Below are positions 33,215-47,166 of a DNA stretch of 64,000 nt, piece by piece. Made by a program: the position numbers and the translations under genes. Position 1 is the stretch's first letter, and the number at the start of each line of letters is the position of its first letter. The stretch comes from Paraspadella gotoi. Its lineage: Eukaryota > Chaetognatha. Location of the stretch: NCBI GenBank assembly GCA_051294375.1, contig CM119263.1, forward strand, positions 30,192,224-30,256,223, read 5' to 3'. The notes beneath the pieces were generated by a model. The model did not search any database. It was given only the letters and a program-made list of their open reading frames with translations, and was not told the DNA's origin.

Positions 33215-33792
33215 CTGAGAGGAAAGGGAAAGTTTTTAAGGCTGAAAGAGAGGAGAAAAGCTTAATAGAGAGGTCAAATAGATAGGAAGAGAGAAGCGGA
33301 GGATAAAACAAGATGCTGATAACGACGACGACAAAGACGCACGACTACAGGGTTAACACTGGGATGCGATACAAAGAATAATCCTACTTTTACAAACAAG
33401 CATATAAATTTGTTTTAAAATATAAAATTTTGGAGATTTTATTAGTCGTTATTAATTATGGGTTCCGATTGATTAAAAGTTTAACGTCGAGAATTTTTAG
33501 CTAATTAGTTTTCGAGTAAAAAGTAAATAGGGAAGTCGCCGGAGGGAATAAGATGAAAACAAAAGGGAAAAAATGACTTTAAAACGATTTATAGGTGGTA
33601 TCACTGTGTTGTTTATTTTTAAATCTACCGCTTAAGTCTCCCATACCGTGAATAACATATATTTTAGGTCAACTCGCGATATATATATATATACATACAC
33701 ACACATTTTTTTTTAGTTTATTTTGCTTCGAGCAACAGTGACAACCACGCAAAGATTAAATAAGTTTATAAGACATTTATAATAATAATTTG

Positions 33793-36700
33793 TCATATTA
33801 TATGGGAATTTGTAAAGTTGGAACAAATGTCCATCAGTTCATCCTTTAATTCTTTTAATTGTTTCTTAAATTCTCTTTGCTGAGTGCAGAGACGATATTT
33901 CGCTTCTCTCTCCCTTTCATCCGCTTCTCTCTCCCTCTCTTCCGCTTCTCTCTCTCTCTCTTCCGCTCCCTTCTCTCTCTCCCCCACTCCTCTCTCCCTT
34001 TTCTCCGCGTCCAAACGCAACGCGTGATATCTCGATCTGTATTCCCTCAAATCCAGCTGCACTTCGCCCAGCGTCGATCTCTGCATCCGCAGCGCAGCTT
34101 CCAGCCGCCGCTTCTGCCGCAGCGTTTCGATCGTGCGGCGCTGCAGCGTCGAGGCGTCGCTCTCGATCGCTTCGATGTGACGCAGCAGTTCGGCGTTTTT
34201 ACGGATGAGATGGTAATTCTTACGACGAAGATCGATCGTCTCCGTCTCTATCCCGCTCCGCGTCTCTGTCTCCATCCTGCTCCGCGTCTCTGTCTCTCTC
34301 TCGTTCACTGACTCCGTCTCTTCACCAACGACGAAAGCGCGAATATTTCTCAACGCGTTTTCGTAACTTTTTATCTTTTTTCGAAGAACAAGATTTTCGT
34401 ACTTCATTGATTGTGTAAAAAGATAGTCATCGTTGGCGTCATTGTATTCCTCCTTGTGCTTGGTCCAACTCTTGCTTGTATTGTAACCCTCATTGGCAAG
34501 CTTAGGTTCCATCCGATTGACCGAATCTGGCATCAGTGGCGTCACTTTATTGCAGCCTCGAGAATGGCTCTTTATTGTTTTCGGCTGATTAGCAACCGTT
34601 GTCTTCTTTATCATTCTCGTCGACGCTGATTGATTAGCTATGGTGGCGGTTTTGATCAAAACGTCTCCATTGCATGTTGGTTCCATCAACTTGCTATTGC
34701 TGACGGTCGTCATCCTCGTCGTTGCTGTCGTCGTCATCGTCGTCCGTTCGATTTCAACGATCGAAAATCCTTTTGACGACGATGAGCTACGATCTCCCAT
34801 GGAAGAGCCTTGAGTTTTGCTGTCCTCGGCATCAAGGCTGCAATTTTCAGAAGTTTTTTCACTCTGACTTTCTTGACGGGAATTAAAATAGTTTTTGATT
34901 GAACCACCTACCGGCGAATCAATCGTCTGTTGAAGCTCGCTTTTAAGAATGGAATCTTTCTCGGATTGGTTGTCTGGCGTTTTGCCGTCTGCTTCTTCGC
35001 TACTGAATGAAACCATTTTAGGTCTTTTGGCAACTTTTTTCGTTGATGTCAGTTCTATTTCGTCGCAATTAAATGGGTCTGACTTTGAACATTTGTCGAC
35101 TTTAAGAACTTTATTATCCAGTGAATTACTTTTAGCAACGCTGCCCCGTTCAGTATTCGATGATTTAATATTTGTCTCTTTGCTCTTACAAGAATTTTGT
35201 CTGGAGCTTTCTGAATTATTTTTCTCCGGTGAGCTTGCCTCCTTTTCCTTGTCCATGAATGAATCTTTTTCGGAAAACTTTCTATTTTTTTTTCTTCAAC
35301 TTCTTCTGTTCTACAGTTGACTGAATTTTGAGTGTAATCAGCTGTAGATTCATCTAACTCTTCACTGCCGTAAGCAGCCAATTTGGAGCTTCTTGCAAGT
35401 TTAATTTTGGACGGTTGGTCATGAGTTTCTTTACTAAATTCTTTATCATTTTGATTTTTAGCTGAATGAAGATAAGTATAATTTTGATCTGTCTGGTCAC
35501 TGTTAAATGAAAGTTCATGCTTTGGCGTTGGACAAATATATTCACTGTTTAAAGAATCTGGATGTTTGTTGTCTGTTTTTTGCTATCTATTAAATCGATA
35601 TTCAAACTGTTTGAATATTTGTTTTTTGACGATTTTCCATTTCCGTTATGGCATGATTCAATTTTAAAAGTTTTTACCGACTCATTCTCCACCGATTGTT
35701 GATCTGATAATTTATCACAGACACTCTCATCAGGCTTGCCATTCATCTTCGTGTCGCTTGATTTTATACATTCACTAACGTTGTGACTTGATTGATCTGT
35801 GAGTGGGCAACCTACTTCCGTTGCCTTTCCACTGTCCTTTTCGGTTGACAATGATTTTCTTTCTAGTTGAATATTTTTAGTTATTTCAGTATCGTTGTCA
35901 GCGTTTATCCTCATCGATTCAGAAATTATTGGCGTCAAATCAGAATTGAGTTCAGATTTAATTATGATCGGCGACGCATGTTGCTCCTTAATCCCAGCAC
36001 AACTGACTTCAGACGCTTTGAAATTGGACGAAATTTGAATTTGAGAATTTGATTGTTGACCGATATCTGTCCGATTATCTTCGACGTTATTCGTTGAGCT
36101 TTCAACTCCTTCTCCTTTAATCGCCGATCGAGTTTTTTCCTTCGGCGTCGAAGTTCGAATTAACTCACCTTCCGTCGGACGCAACTCACTCTCCCTCACA
36201 ACCTGTGAATCTCCCGTGATTTCCCGCCAACATTCGTCCCCATCTTCATTCTGCTCCCCGACAATTTTCGGGTCACTTTCGGACAAAAAAGTCTCTCCCG
36301 TCGTTTGTTCCTCGACGTCTCTCTCTCCCTCGAACAACTCTCTCCTTTTCGCTCTCTCAATCTCTAACATCTCGTCAACTCTCTCTCTAACAACTTCCCT
36401 CAATCGATTCTGCACTATCGGATTGTTTAGAATCTCAAACACAGTGGGTTCCTCCGCTTTGTTCACTTCTTCTTCGAATTCCGCTTTGGCTCTTTGAAGT
36501 TCGTTCAGACTTTTTTCGATCAAATCCAATCTTCTTTTGATTGATTTTCTTGTCACGAATTCCTCGCTAATTTCGTCGGAAGAGACGTTGCTGAATTCGA
36601 AAGATGAAACTGACTTATTCGATTCGTTTAAATTTTGATTTCCTTTGTTCTTTTTCTTTTTCGCGCTCCGCCGCTCCGACTGCTGTCCCTGCTGCCGTTT

Positions 36701-38155
36701 CTGTTGTGGCTTCTGCGGTTGTACTTTCAAGATCCCCGATTCGCAATAATCATCGACGCTTCTCACGCTGAGTCTCCCGCTCCGCCTCGAGATGGCGTCG
36801 TCGTTGTTGTTCTCCAAAATGTCAGCCTCGTTTTCGATCTCTAAAATGTCAGCCTCGTTTTCGATCTCTCGACCGACGAGCGACGATTCTTTCAAAACGA
36901 CGCAGGATAAACTCTCGGATATCCGTTGGATGGCCCTCGTGAATTCTTCGCGTGATTTTCGATATCCGTGATTTTCACTCCGTGACTTTTCACCGTTCTC
37001 TGTGAAGGAAACTCGTCGCCCTTGCGTCACGCGATCGTTTGACTTTTCCTCGATGAGAGACAGACGTCGATTCACTGTGGAATCCTCGCCGGTCAACGAA
37101 ATCCTCTGTGGAATGGCGGGAATCTTCGCCGCCATCATCGAGAATTTTCCATTTTCTTCTTTATTTCTCTCCCAATTAATTTTTCCATTTTGATGGAATA
37201 AATTTTCACTGGATTCACTCAAAGCGACGGATGTCAAGTTTCCAGTGATGACGTTGAGACTGTCCGAGATTTTTCGTTTCACCGAAGATTCAGATTTGAA
37301 GGAAATTTTTCGAATTTTAGGAAATGAGAATTTGGATTTTTCCTCTCCGCCATTTTTTACTTCTTCAGTGACTAACTGTTGTTTATCGGCAAAAGAACTG
37401 TTGGATCGTAATTCCGAACTCTCGAGGAATTTGGTATTTTGTGAGTCATTTTCTCTACTATTCATTTCACGACTGTGATCGTGAACTTCTGCCTTTGTCG
37501 TTCCTTCGTCGGGATTTTCTTCGGTGAAGTCTTTCAAACTTTTCTGCGATAATTCTCTCGAATCTTCCACAGCGATTTTCTCTTCATTCTCTGCACAGTT
37601 GTTTTGCGACCATCTCTCTAATTCTTGCGAAGCGGAAGCGGAACCAGAATCGGACGCGAACGCGGAAGCGGAAGCGGATGCGGAGATCGAAAGTTCATTT
37701 GTTTTCATTGTATCTTCGTCGTCGTCGTCTTCGTTGACGTCGTTTTTAAAATCCTCCAACAAACTCATCAGTCTCGCCTCCTCTTCCTCTATGGCGCACA
37801 TTTTAGCCAAATATGCCTCGTTTTCAGTCTCCAGTTCTTGGTCATTTTCAAAGTGTGCCGCCAAGTGTGCCTCTTCCCTTATCATGTACGCCTCCTCCTG
37901 TGTCAAGTGTGTCTCGTCCACTGTCAATAGAGCCTCGTCTTGAGTCGAGCGAGCCTCGTTCTGAGTGGAGCGAGCCTCGTTCTGAGTCGAGCGAGCCTCG
38001 TTCTGAGTCGAGCGTGCCTCGTTCTGAGTCGAGCGAGCCTCGTCGTGAGCAGAATTCGAAACGAATCCGTTTTCCGAGAAATCCTTTTCATTTTCCAAGA
38101 AATGTTCTTCCTTCTCTGGTTCCGCGGAAGAGACAGAAATTTTAGGGAAATTCAT
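33793..38155 (-). CDS. Large Ser/Glu-rich coiled-coil protein, frame broken twice at A homopolymers
   Basis: One protein appears to run through three frames. Frame one starts MNFPKISVSS at 38155 (an in-frame ATG at 38245 is possible) and runs to a stop at 35549. Frame two continues the same S/D/E/N-rich composition from about 35580 to 35290. Frame three runs from there to the stop at 33793 (SNFTNSHII). Switch points coincide with six A (minus strand, 35576-35581) and nine A (35285-35293), and both need the same one-base shift, as expected from missing bases in homopolymers. Total is about 1460 aa. Features are a heptapeptide array (EARSTQN, five near-perfect copies then diverged ones), a central acidic disordered region, a KSIKRRLDLIEKSLNELQRA coiled coil, and a C-terminal coiled coil with repeated EREREA/EERE. 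A cytoskeletal or centrosomal role is possible but is only inference from composition. Confidence 0.65.
37895..38050 (-). repeat. 21-bp coding tandem repeat (heptapeptide EARSTQN)
   Basis: On the plus strand the unit reads GCCTCGTTCTGAGTCGAGC with two further bases. Five close copies are followed by about five diverged seven-codon units (EALLTVD, ETHLTQE, EAYMIRE, EAHLAAH). A strict seven-residue period suits a coiled coil. Confidence 0.85.
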
Positions 38156-38377
38156 GTTTCGGATGAAATCTCCTCTTTTTTTGCAAAACAAGTAAAGAGA
38201 GGAAAAGATTTCAAAGGTTGTAAATAATTGTCTACAGTTTTTCAATGTTTTCTTATCAAAAATAGTAAGTATGTCTAAGGTTAGGTTTTGTTATATGACC
38301 TCTAAAAGGGTATGAGAGACTTTTTTAGGAGACGAGATGCTTTTTACTAAAACATTTCTACTTCTACTCTATTAATC

Positions 38378-39712
38378 TCACTTTTGTTGTGAATCTTCAC
38401 TTTGAACGATCGATTCATCAGATGGACCCTCACTTTTGGGGGAGATTTTAGCGCTCGACTTTCGCCCTGAGGGTATTAATAAATAAATAAAAAAGTGGAT
38501 GAATAAATAAATCCATAATTAAAAATATTTAAAAATATTAAGTAAAGATTGAAAAAGATTAAATGGATTCGTTAATAATATTTAATTAAAATTAATTTAG
38601 CATTATCCTCTTAAAATTTAGTAAATAGGACAAAAGCAGTCACTGGGGTTAAATCTTCAACAGTTGTCATTCACATTCTCTAACCTTTTTTGCGAAGGCC
38701 TATGTACCCAAAGAGGGCTCCTCCACAAGATGCGACCAACAAAATAAAGATGATGACGATGATGACTATCGATGCTGCGTGGATTTGGAAAAATGACAAA
38801 TCTGGGAGATGGAAGATGAGAAATCTTGATGAGCAAAAATTAGAAATATTGAAAATCTCAAACTTTTAATTTTTGATGATTAAAAATTAAATATCTAGTG
38901 ATCTATTGTTTTCAAAGATTTTTTTTAAATTTTAACTAAAAAAGACTTAGTTTAATTTATTGTCAGGTTAGCGGTAGTTTATTCTAGTTTAGTTTAATGT
39001 CAATTGTTTACCCTGAACCTCCGGTAGACAAACAGAAAAGAAAGTGACGTTGACGGTCGTTTGATTCTCTTCTGTTGTCCATGTGCCAATTGTGCCATTA
39101 GTTGATGGCAGAAAGACGACAAATGATTCGAAAGTTGCGTCGAAAACCGTTTCGTTGCTGTTAGTTGATTCAAAAACGATTAATTTGTAATTCTTTTTTA
39201 TTATACAACAGGCATGTATTATCACCATTAATTATTAATAATTTCAACATTATACAATGTATATTGTATAATGTATATTGTATAATATACATATATATCA
39301 TTAAGATCGACTCACCTTTCTTCCCGTCTAACTCTTGCGCAGATGAAATTCCCACTAATTTCCCCCAAGGATCGAATCCTCCTCAGCCGGAGACCCTGTT
39401 CCCGCGGCAGCAGCAGCTTCGCCGTGCCGCAGCGGGCGTCTGCAGCCTCCGGCGCCGGTGTATCCGGCACGAAGCCGACGATGGCGCCGGACGTCTCTTC
39501 GTCTCCGCTGAGTAGATCGTCGATCTCGAAGATCTCGTCCGCGACCGATTTGAGGACGCACTCCAGCTCCGCCGCTGCGGACAAGATGCCGTCGAAAGAT
39601 TCGTCGGCTGCTGCAGCCGCCGTCGACGCGGAGCAGGGATCGACGAGGGAGTTGGCGGGAAAAACGGTTTTCGTCGACGGAGATGTTGATGAATTTGATT
39701 TGTTGAATGAAT
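38378..39712 (-). CDS. Single-pass membrane glycoprotein, unknown family (3' part of gene)
   Basis: Four exons join in phase: 39712-39316, 39157-39012, 38801-38685, 38466-38378. The first has a low-complexity N part (Ala and Ser/Thr), then EIFEIDDLLSGDEETSGAIV and LLLPREQGLRLRRIRSLGEI. The second is extracellular-looking with three sequons (NGT, NQT, NVT) and FESFVVFLPSTNGTIGTW. The third encodes a clear transmembrane helix (SIVIIVIIFILLVASCGGAL). The last is a short Ser-rich cytosolic tail ending SEDSQQK. The layout is a type I membrane protein. An upstream cluster of in-phase exons at 40790-40012 probably belongs to it, but the junction to 39712 is unresolved. No family recognised. Confidence 0.6.
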
Positions 39713-39789
39713 CTGATATAGACAAATGTTATTGTTTAATATTGACAATTTCACGAGGAAGCGCTGTAAAAAACGTAAAATACTTTATA

Positions 39790-39850
39790 AATTTATAATA
39801 TAATTATTAATTAATTAATTAATTAATTAATTAATTAATATGAACATTTA
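39790..39850. repeat. TTAA tetranucleotide array
   Basis: About nine repeats of AATT/TTAA at 39803-39840 in AT-rich intron or flank. Confidence 0.8.
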
Positions 39851-40011
39851 ATAATTAAACAATAAAACAATTTAACAGTATAAAATTAAATCAATTTTGG
39901 AAACAAATTAACATTTTCACAATTTGATTATTTATTAATTTAACGATTTGACATTCTAACAATTTAAAAATTTGATAATTAATTTATGTAATCCTAAAAA
40001 AATAAATATAC

Positions 40012-40790
40012 ATTCCTAAATCAGAATCGTCTTCGTCGACAATTTCGTTTCTCCGCTCCGTTAGCCTTTTCTTCCTTTCCAAAAAGCCGCGCCCTCTGTT
40101 AGGACCCGCCCACTTTTCCTCTTCCTCCTCCTCTTCCTCCTCCTCAAGCGTAGAGTTTTCGACGACGACGTCAGAGATCGAATGAGATCGTCGATCCTGA
40201 ATCCAGAGGCGACGCCAAGCGGAACAAAAGGGCAACGGGTCGATGGAAGGGGGAACGGGGCTGTGGAAGGAGTGGGCAAGATATAGATTCGAGAAGTGGC
40301 CGAGAGGAGAGTGGTGTCACCATTTCCCTTTTGACAGTGTTGGTCCGTTTCCACATCTAGTGTGCCCAGTGGATGTGAAAGATTGTTTTCAGTCAGTTAC
40401 CCTGCTTTCCGGAACCGGCGGAGTTTGAACCGGCCCGTCACTCTTTTACAAGTGCCTGTTCGACCCCGGCGCTAATTAACGCGACTGTATTAAAGGGATC
40501 CTGATATTACGTCACTATAGTCGCTAATTGATCAAAATTACATTTACATCGCATTCATTACAATGTTGAATACAATATTTATTGCATTACCTAGTTATAT
40601 TCTCGTCTGTTGTATTTTCTATTGAAGAAGAGGATTTTGGTGCTTCTATTTAAAAGAAAATACAAAATTAATTATTAATAGATTTAATCTTTTCAAACAG
40701 TAATTTAATTGTCTCTAAGAAACTTACCTCTCGTCGTACGGTGAGTTCCTTCAGGTATTTCCCTCGTCGGGAGAGTAGGTTTTGGTTTAG
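40012..40790 (-). CDS. Candidate upstream exons of the membrane glycoprotein gene
   Basis: Three exons join in phase: 40790-40728 (KPKPTLPTREIPEGTHRTTR), 40642-40591 (PKSSSSIENTTDENIT) and 40260-40012 (SISDVVVENSTLEEEEEEEEEEKW then RLTERRNEIVDEDDSDLG). All have good acceptors and donors (GTAAGT, GTAATG, GTATAT). The end phase (2) does not fit the exon starting at 39712 (phase 1), so either a small exon is missing or the last donor is wrong. Composition is Thr/Ser-rich and acidic with sequons, as expected for a stalk. Confidence 0.35.
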
Positions 40791-41736
<946 letters not shown>

Positions 41737-42339
41737 ATGGCGGATGAGACAGAGAGAACAGAAGTTGTCGCGGATCCTTCGAGACTCGTCAGGTAAAGAC
41801 AGATAGACAGACAGACAGACAGTCGGATGGAAAAATTGAGAGAGACATTTTGATCATATGATGAAAAAGAATAAAGTTTCCTAAAATTTTCAGCCTTATT
41901 TCCCAGGAATAAGGGTTAAGGATTTGTTCGTAAATTCAAAAATATATTTAGATTAAATATTTAATAAAAAACGGCAGTTTTTAATGGCAGAAACGCTGAT
42001 GAAGACTCGAAAAACAAGAGTCAAAACATGTCCGAATTATATTGTCTATTAAAACGTTGTTTAAAAAAATACAACGAAAAAAGAGACTTAACACAATACA
42101 AGATTAAATATTAAAGTTAAAATTAAATTCTTTGTGATATAAATCCTTTCTTTTCGTTGTTTGGGACGATTAGAGACAGTTTGAGTTTAGTTTTGACAAC
42201 GATTTTCTGTTTTGAATTAAATAAAATCGTTGTCAAAACTAAACTCAAACTGTCTCTAATTAAATTCTTGAATAAACGAATAAAAAGGGGGACTCTCGGA
42301 AAATCGAGCCAAATTTTCCAACTCTTTGCGTCAGTAGCG

Positions 42340-42425
<86 letters not shown>

Positions 42426-45310
42426 GGCGGTCCCAACTTCGTCGGTATCGACAATCCCGCGTTTCGTTTCTCCACTGAATTCAATTCGGATCATAATCCT
42501 CGCTCCATAGACCACATAGACTCGAGAGATCGAATCAGACCACGACCTTTTCAATCCGAACGAAACTTATCCGACTCTACCAACCCTTACCTCGACTCTG
42601 TCAACCCTTACCTCCCTCGAAACGGTCCTTTGCAATCGGCTACAACAACAACGAAAACAACGACAACGCCGAGAAGCGAAGAGAGAAATCCAACTAAACT
42701 TTCGATCGTTGGGTTCGACGATGAAAGCGGAGAATATCTTCCCCCGAGTCCGAGCATCTCACTACCATCTTTGGGTGAGGCGTCGGGACAATTAAACTTA
42801 CCTTTTGAGACTTTGGGACGTATTGTATTTGCCAATGACCGTACATGACAAGTGTTCTTTTGCTTTTATGACTTTATCTGTCTCTACTCACCATTTTACT
42901 TACTTCTAAGTCGATACGTGATTTTAACTTTGAGGCACAAGATTCAGGCATCACTATAGTTCCTGTCTTCACAACCACTTAATGCCTTCTTCATCCCTCA
43001 ACACCCCAATCACGTCCTCACACGCAATTTTTGTAAGGCAAAGGGTCCTTCAACAGCCCCTTTTAAACGCCCTCCACTAAAATTCTCATCCAGGTAAAGG
43101 GTCCTTCAACAACCCCGTCGTCGTCGCATGCTCACGCAACGCCGTCGACGCGGATGACCTTCATCCCTTCGAGTTTTGGAGTTGGACGAAGATTCGTCGC
43201 GTCACTGTTGCTCTTTTGTTGGCGGCGTTCGTGGCGCTCCTGGCGGCCACCATTGCAATCATCGTTAGAGAGACGGGTACGCACGATCATGTATTACTAT
43301 ATTGTCGCGCCGCTCGTTAATTTTCTTATTGTAATCGCGACTTCCTTCAGGCGGATGCAAGAATCATCTTCATTGGTGGCAGGGAACCACCTTCTACGAA
43401 ATCAACGTCATGTCATTCAAAGATGGCGCTAGGTTAGTCATTTTAAACAAAATAAATATCCAGCGCGTAAAATTCCCCGCAACTTTTTAATTTTATCCTC
43501 TTCATAGATGAAGGAAACCTGTTAGTAAACTGGACTGTTAGAGCGTTTTGCATGGGCTCACTGTGTCATAATTATCTTACAATAGGAGTTAAGGCCATAA
43601 CAAGTCATATACTGCCAAAAGTCAGGGGCAGGATAGCTTATTCAATATTCAATGAATGAATAGATAGTTTTTGTTTTGGTTGTACCAATTTCATTGACAA
43701 AATTTGACAATAACGACGAATGAAAGGAAATTTTTAAATTGGTTGACCGGTATTGCCCAATTTAATGAAAGTAATTCTAGTAAAATAATCTAACATGTTT
43801 GTTTAAAAAAGAAAGGCTAATTTAGAGGGTCACCTATTCCACCCGCCCTTCCTCTTCTTCCCTCTCTTAGATCCGACGGGCGCGGCGACTTTGTCGGATT
43901 GGGTCACGAGTTGGCGTCGATCGAAAATCTCGGCGTCGACGTCGTGAGACTTAATTCCATCTTTGAGCGAGTCAGCGAATGGGAAGGAGAACCAGTCATT
44001 ACGGATTACGAGTGAGTGAGATATAATACATTAAATCATTAATTAATTAATCAGTTTATCAAATAATGTTTTACACGCAGAAAAATCTACGAAAGATTCG
44101 GCTCCACTAGCGATTTCGAAAAGTTGGTGAAACAAATTCACGATCGAGGAATGAAGATTATTCTCGATTTTCCAATCTTCACGAGCAGGTCGGGTTTATG
44201 GTCAGGGTCGGGGTACGGTAGAGTAGCTATGGGTTAGGGCAGGTCAAGTATAAGTCAGTTAAAAAAAATGATCACTCTGAAAACTAATTTCTAAGTCGGT
44301 TCATATTACTAATATGATATAATATTATTAGGTGATCAGTTAGCCTGTTAGGTGCTGCGTCGATTCGAAATTAAGGTAATTAAGGTAATTAAGGTAATTA
44401 CAATTTACAATTTAAAATAAACTGTTTTGTCACTGAGACTTGATTGAAAGCTTGTTATTATCTTATAAGAGTGAGGGAGACCTAAACCAGGCATAGCCTG
44501 TCCAAAGTCAGAAGCAACATAGTTTATTAATTGAATGAATGAGTAATTTTATGTATACAAAATTGGACAGGAACCACGATTGGTTTGGAAAAAGTCGAAA
44601 TCCGCGTCTCGCTGCGGAAATCGTGGAACAATACAGGGATTACTACTTGTGGTCCGACATTAAGGTATTACTATTAGCAAGGCTGTGGGCAAGGCTGTGG
44701 GCAAGGCTGTGGGAAAGCCTTTGCTGTGTGGAGTGTTGACTGTTGTGTGTGGAAAATATTTCAATCCTCCGTTCCATTCGTTTAGTATTTTTTTATTTAT
44801 TGATCAATTATCGTTCATTCATTCATTCGCTTAATCGTCGATTCATTTTTTCATTCTTTCCTTAATACATTCATCGGTTTAATTTCTAATTCATTTGTTT
44901 ATTCATCCGCTCGTTTTCTCATTTATTCATTTGTTCATCCGTTCATTTTTTCATTCATTCGTTCATTTTACTCATTCATTCATTTATTCATTCATTAATT
45001 TTTTCATTCGTTCGTTCATTCATTCGTTCATTCATTCGCTCATTCATAGGACGGATCGGACGGCGAAGACTGGATCTTCGATTCCATGAGAGGCCAAACT
45101 TTTTTCAGGCATCACGAGCCTTTGGATCAGGTGAGCAATAAGCGCATCATTTTTTAACACACTAAACATATTTGATTAAACTTTTATATAAATTCTCAGG
45201 CTTATTTGAATCTGGGTTCGTCGAATCTCAGAATCGAACTCGAGAGAATTTTTAAATTTTGGATTTCGCTCGGAGTTGATGGATTCTATCTACAGGGACT
45301 TCACAAGGTT

Positions 45311-45369
<59 letters not shown>

Positions 45370-47123
45370 CAGATTGATTGATTGATTGATTGACAGATTT
45401 TCCTCCCCCTTTCTTCCTCGTAAAGATCGGCGACCACTTCCACGACATCGACGTCCTCCAGTGGAGTCAAACTCTTCGTCAACTTCGTTCGACTCTCGAC
45501 TTCGACTCTGAAGAAAAAAATAGAATTCTCGTCGTCGATAAGAATTTTTATCGAGAGATGAAGTTGGTGGAGAAGACGTTGACGGAGGTGGGTTAAGTCA
45601 AGTCCAAATTAAGTCAAGTCAAAATTAAGTCAAGTCAAAATTAAGTAAAGTCAAAATCAAGTCAAGGCAAAATTAAGTCAAGTCAAAATTAAGTCAATTG
45701 AAAATCTAGTCAATTTGAAATCAAGTCAAGTCAAATTAGAATCATATCAGAATTATGTCGAAATAAAGAGAAAATGTCAGTCAAAACAAGTCAAATCGTA
45801 ATCATGTCAAAATAAAGTAAGGTTTGGCATAAAAAATTAATATTCAGTCAAGTCAAAATCACGTAACGTCATTTAATGTCAAAGTTAAGTAAAATTTTAT
45901 CGACAATTAGGTCAAGTCAAGTCAAAATTAAGTCAGATCGAATATAAGAATAATAATTATTTATCAAAATAAGGAGGATTTTCATAAAAAATTATTATTT
46001 TATTTCCTTTAATCTCTTTTCTGTTGTTGTTGTTGTCCTCAGCCTCTCCGCCCGGATTCCATTTTCGATCTTCTTCTGCAAGGAATTCGACTCTCGACGA
46101 ATTCCACTCAAGAGATGGCAAAGCAAATCGATGGCATCAGGAGAGAAGTGGTGAAAGAGAGGTGAGGAATGGCGAGCGAACACTGGCGCTGAAAGAGTGG
46201 CAAGGAATGGCAATACTATCTCCCCCGGCGTGCTATTACCCAATTAACCTAATAGCATCTTCCCCATCAAATTCAATGTAGCTTCTCCACCAGAGTACCA
46301 TTAACCTCCCAACCCATTGTTATCTACCACCAACGTGCTTAGACCTCTTTACCCAATAGTATCTCCCTCAGCGTGCCACTAACCACCTAACCCAATGCCA
46401 TTTGCCTTAACCAGCGTGCCATTCACCCTCTGGACATTGGGCGACGAGGATTCCTCCCGTCCTGCGACCGTCTATGGCGACGCCTTCCGTTCTGCTCTCA
46501 TCCTTCTTTTTGCGATGCAGGGATCGATCAACATCAGATATGGAGATGAGGTGATGGAGTTGACGGGGGACATTTGCTGGGGTTGCTATTTTTTGGAGGT
46601 TGACATTTTTTTTACAATCGTAAGAAATAAATATTGGAATGGAATTTAACCGAGTCGTTTTTTGTATAGTTCAAGGAAACAGGTCAACATCGCATAATAC
46701 TCTGACAGTGCCTTAAAGCAGTATACGAAAAAATTTAGAATATTATGGCAACAGCCGGGTTGCCTGTGATGCCCATTGGGATAGGGCATCTCACTGTTGA
46801 CTTGGGGGCTTACGACCCTCAGTGAGGCCGCCAGTCACTGGCGCGGTTACCCTAGGTTGGTCTCGCTTTGCCAACGGAGAGGGAAGTCGTTAGGACTGTG
46901 GATGGAACACTACGCCTGGGATGGTGTGTTCCCCCTCTGAGCCCACGGATTTGGCTGAAGGATGGTGGATGTGAGGCGGTGTGAATATACCGCCACAATA
47001 TCATCAATGTAATAATTTTAACAAAAATGTTCTTTAATTAAAATATTGGGTTTCAGGTGGAGATAAAAGACTTTGAAAGGCTTGGGACACATCATAGATC
47101 CATGGGCTTGATGCAGGTGACTT

Positions 47124-47166
<43 letters not shown>

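Noticed and set aside
40395-40480. tRNA-like sequence with B-box-like motifs on both strands (TGTTCGACCCC, GGTTCAAACTC)
   Set aside because: No acceptor stem pairs, the anticodon stem does not close to a 7-nt loop on either strand, and no Pol III terminator follows in register.
42157-42510. Poly-Ala or poly-Pro proteins at the GGC array
   Set aside because: The frame set by SLC3 exon 1 and by the downstream conserved tail reads this array as Gly.
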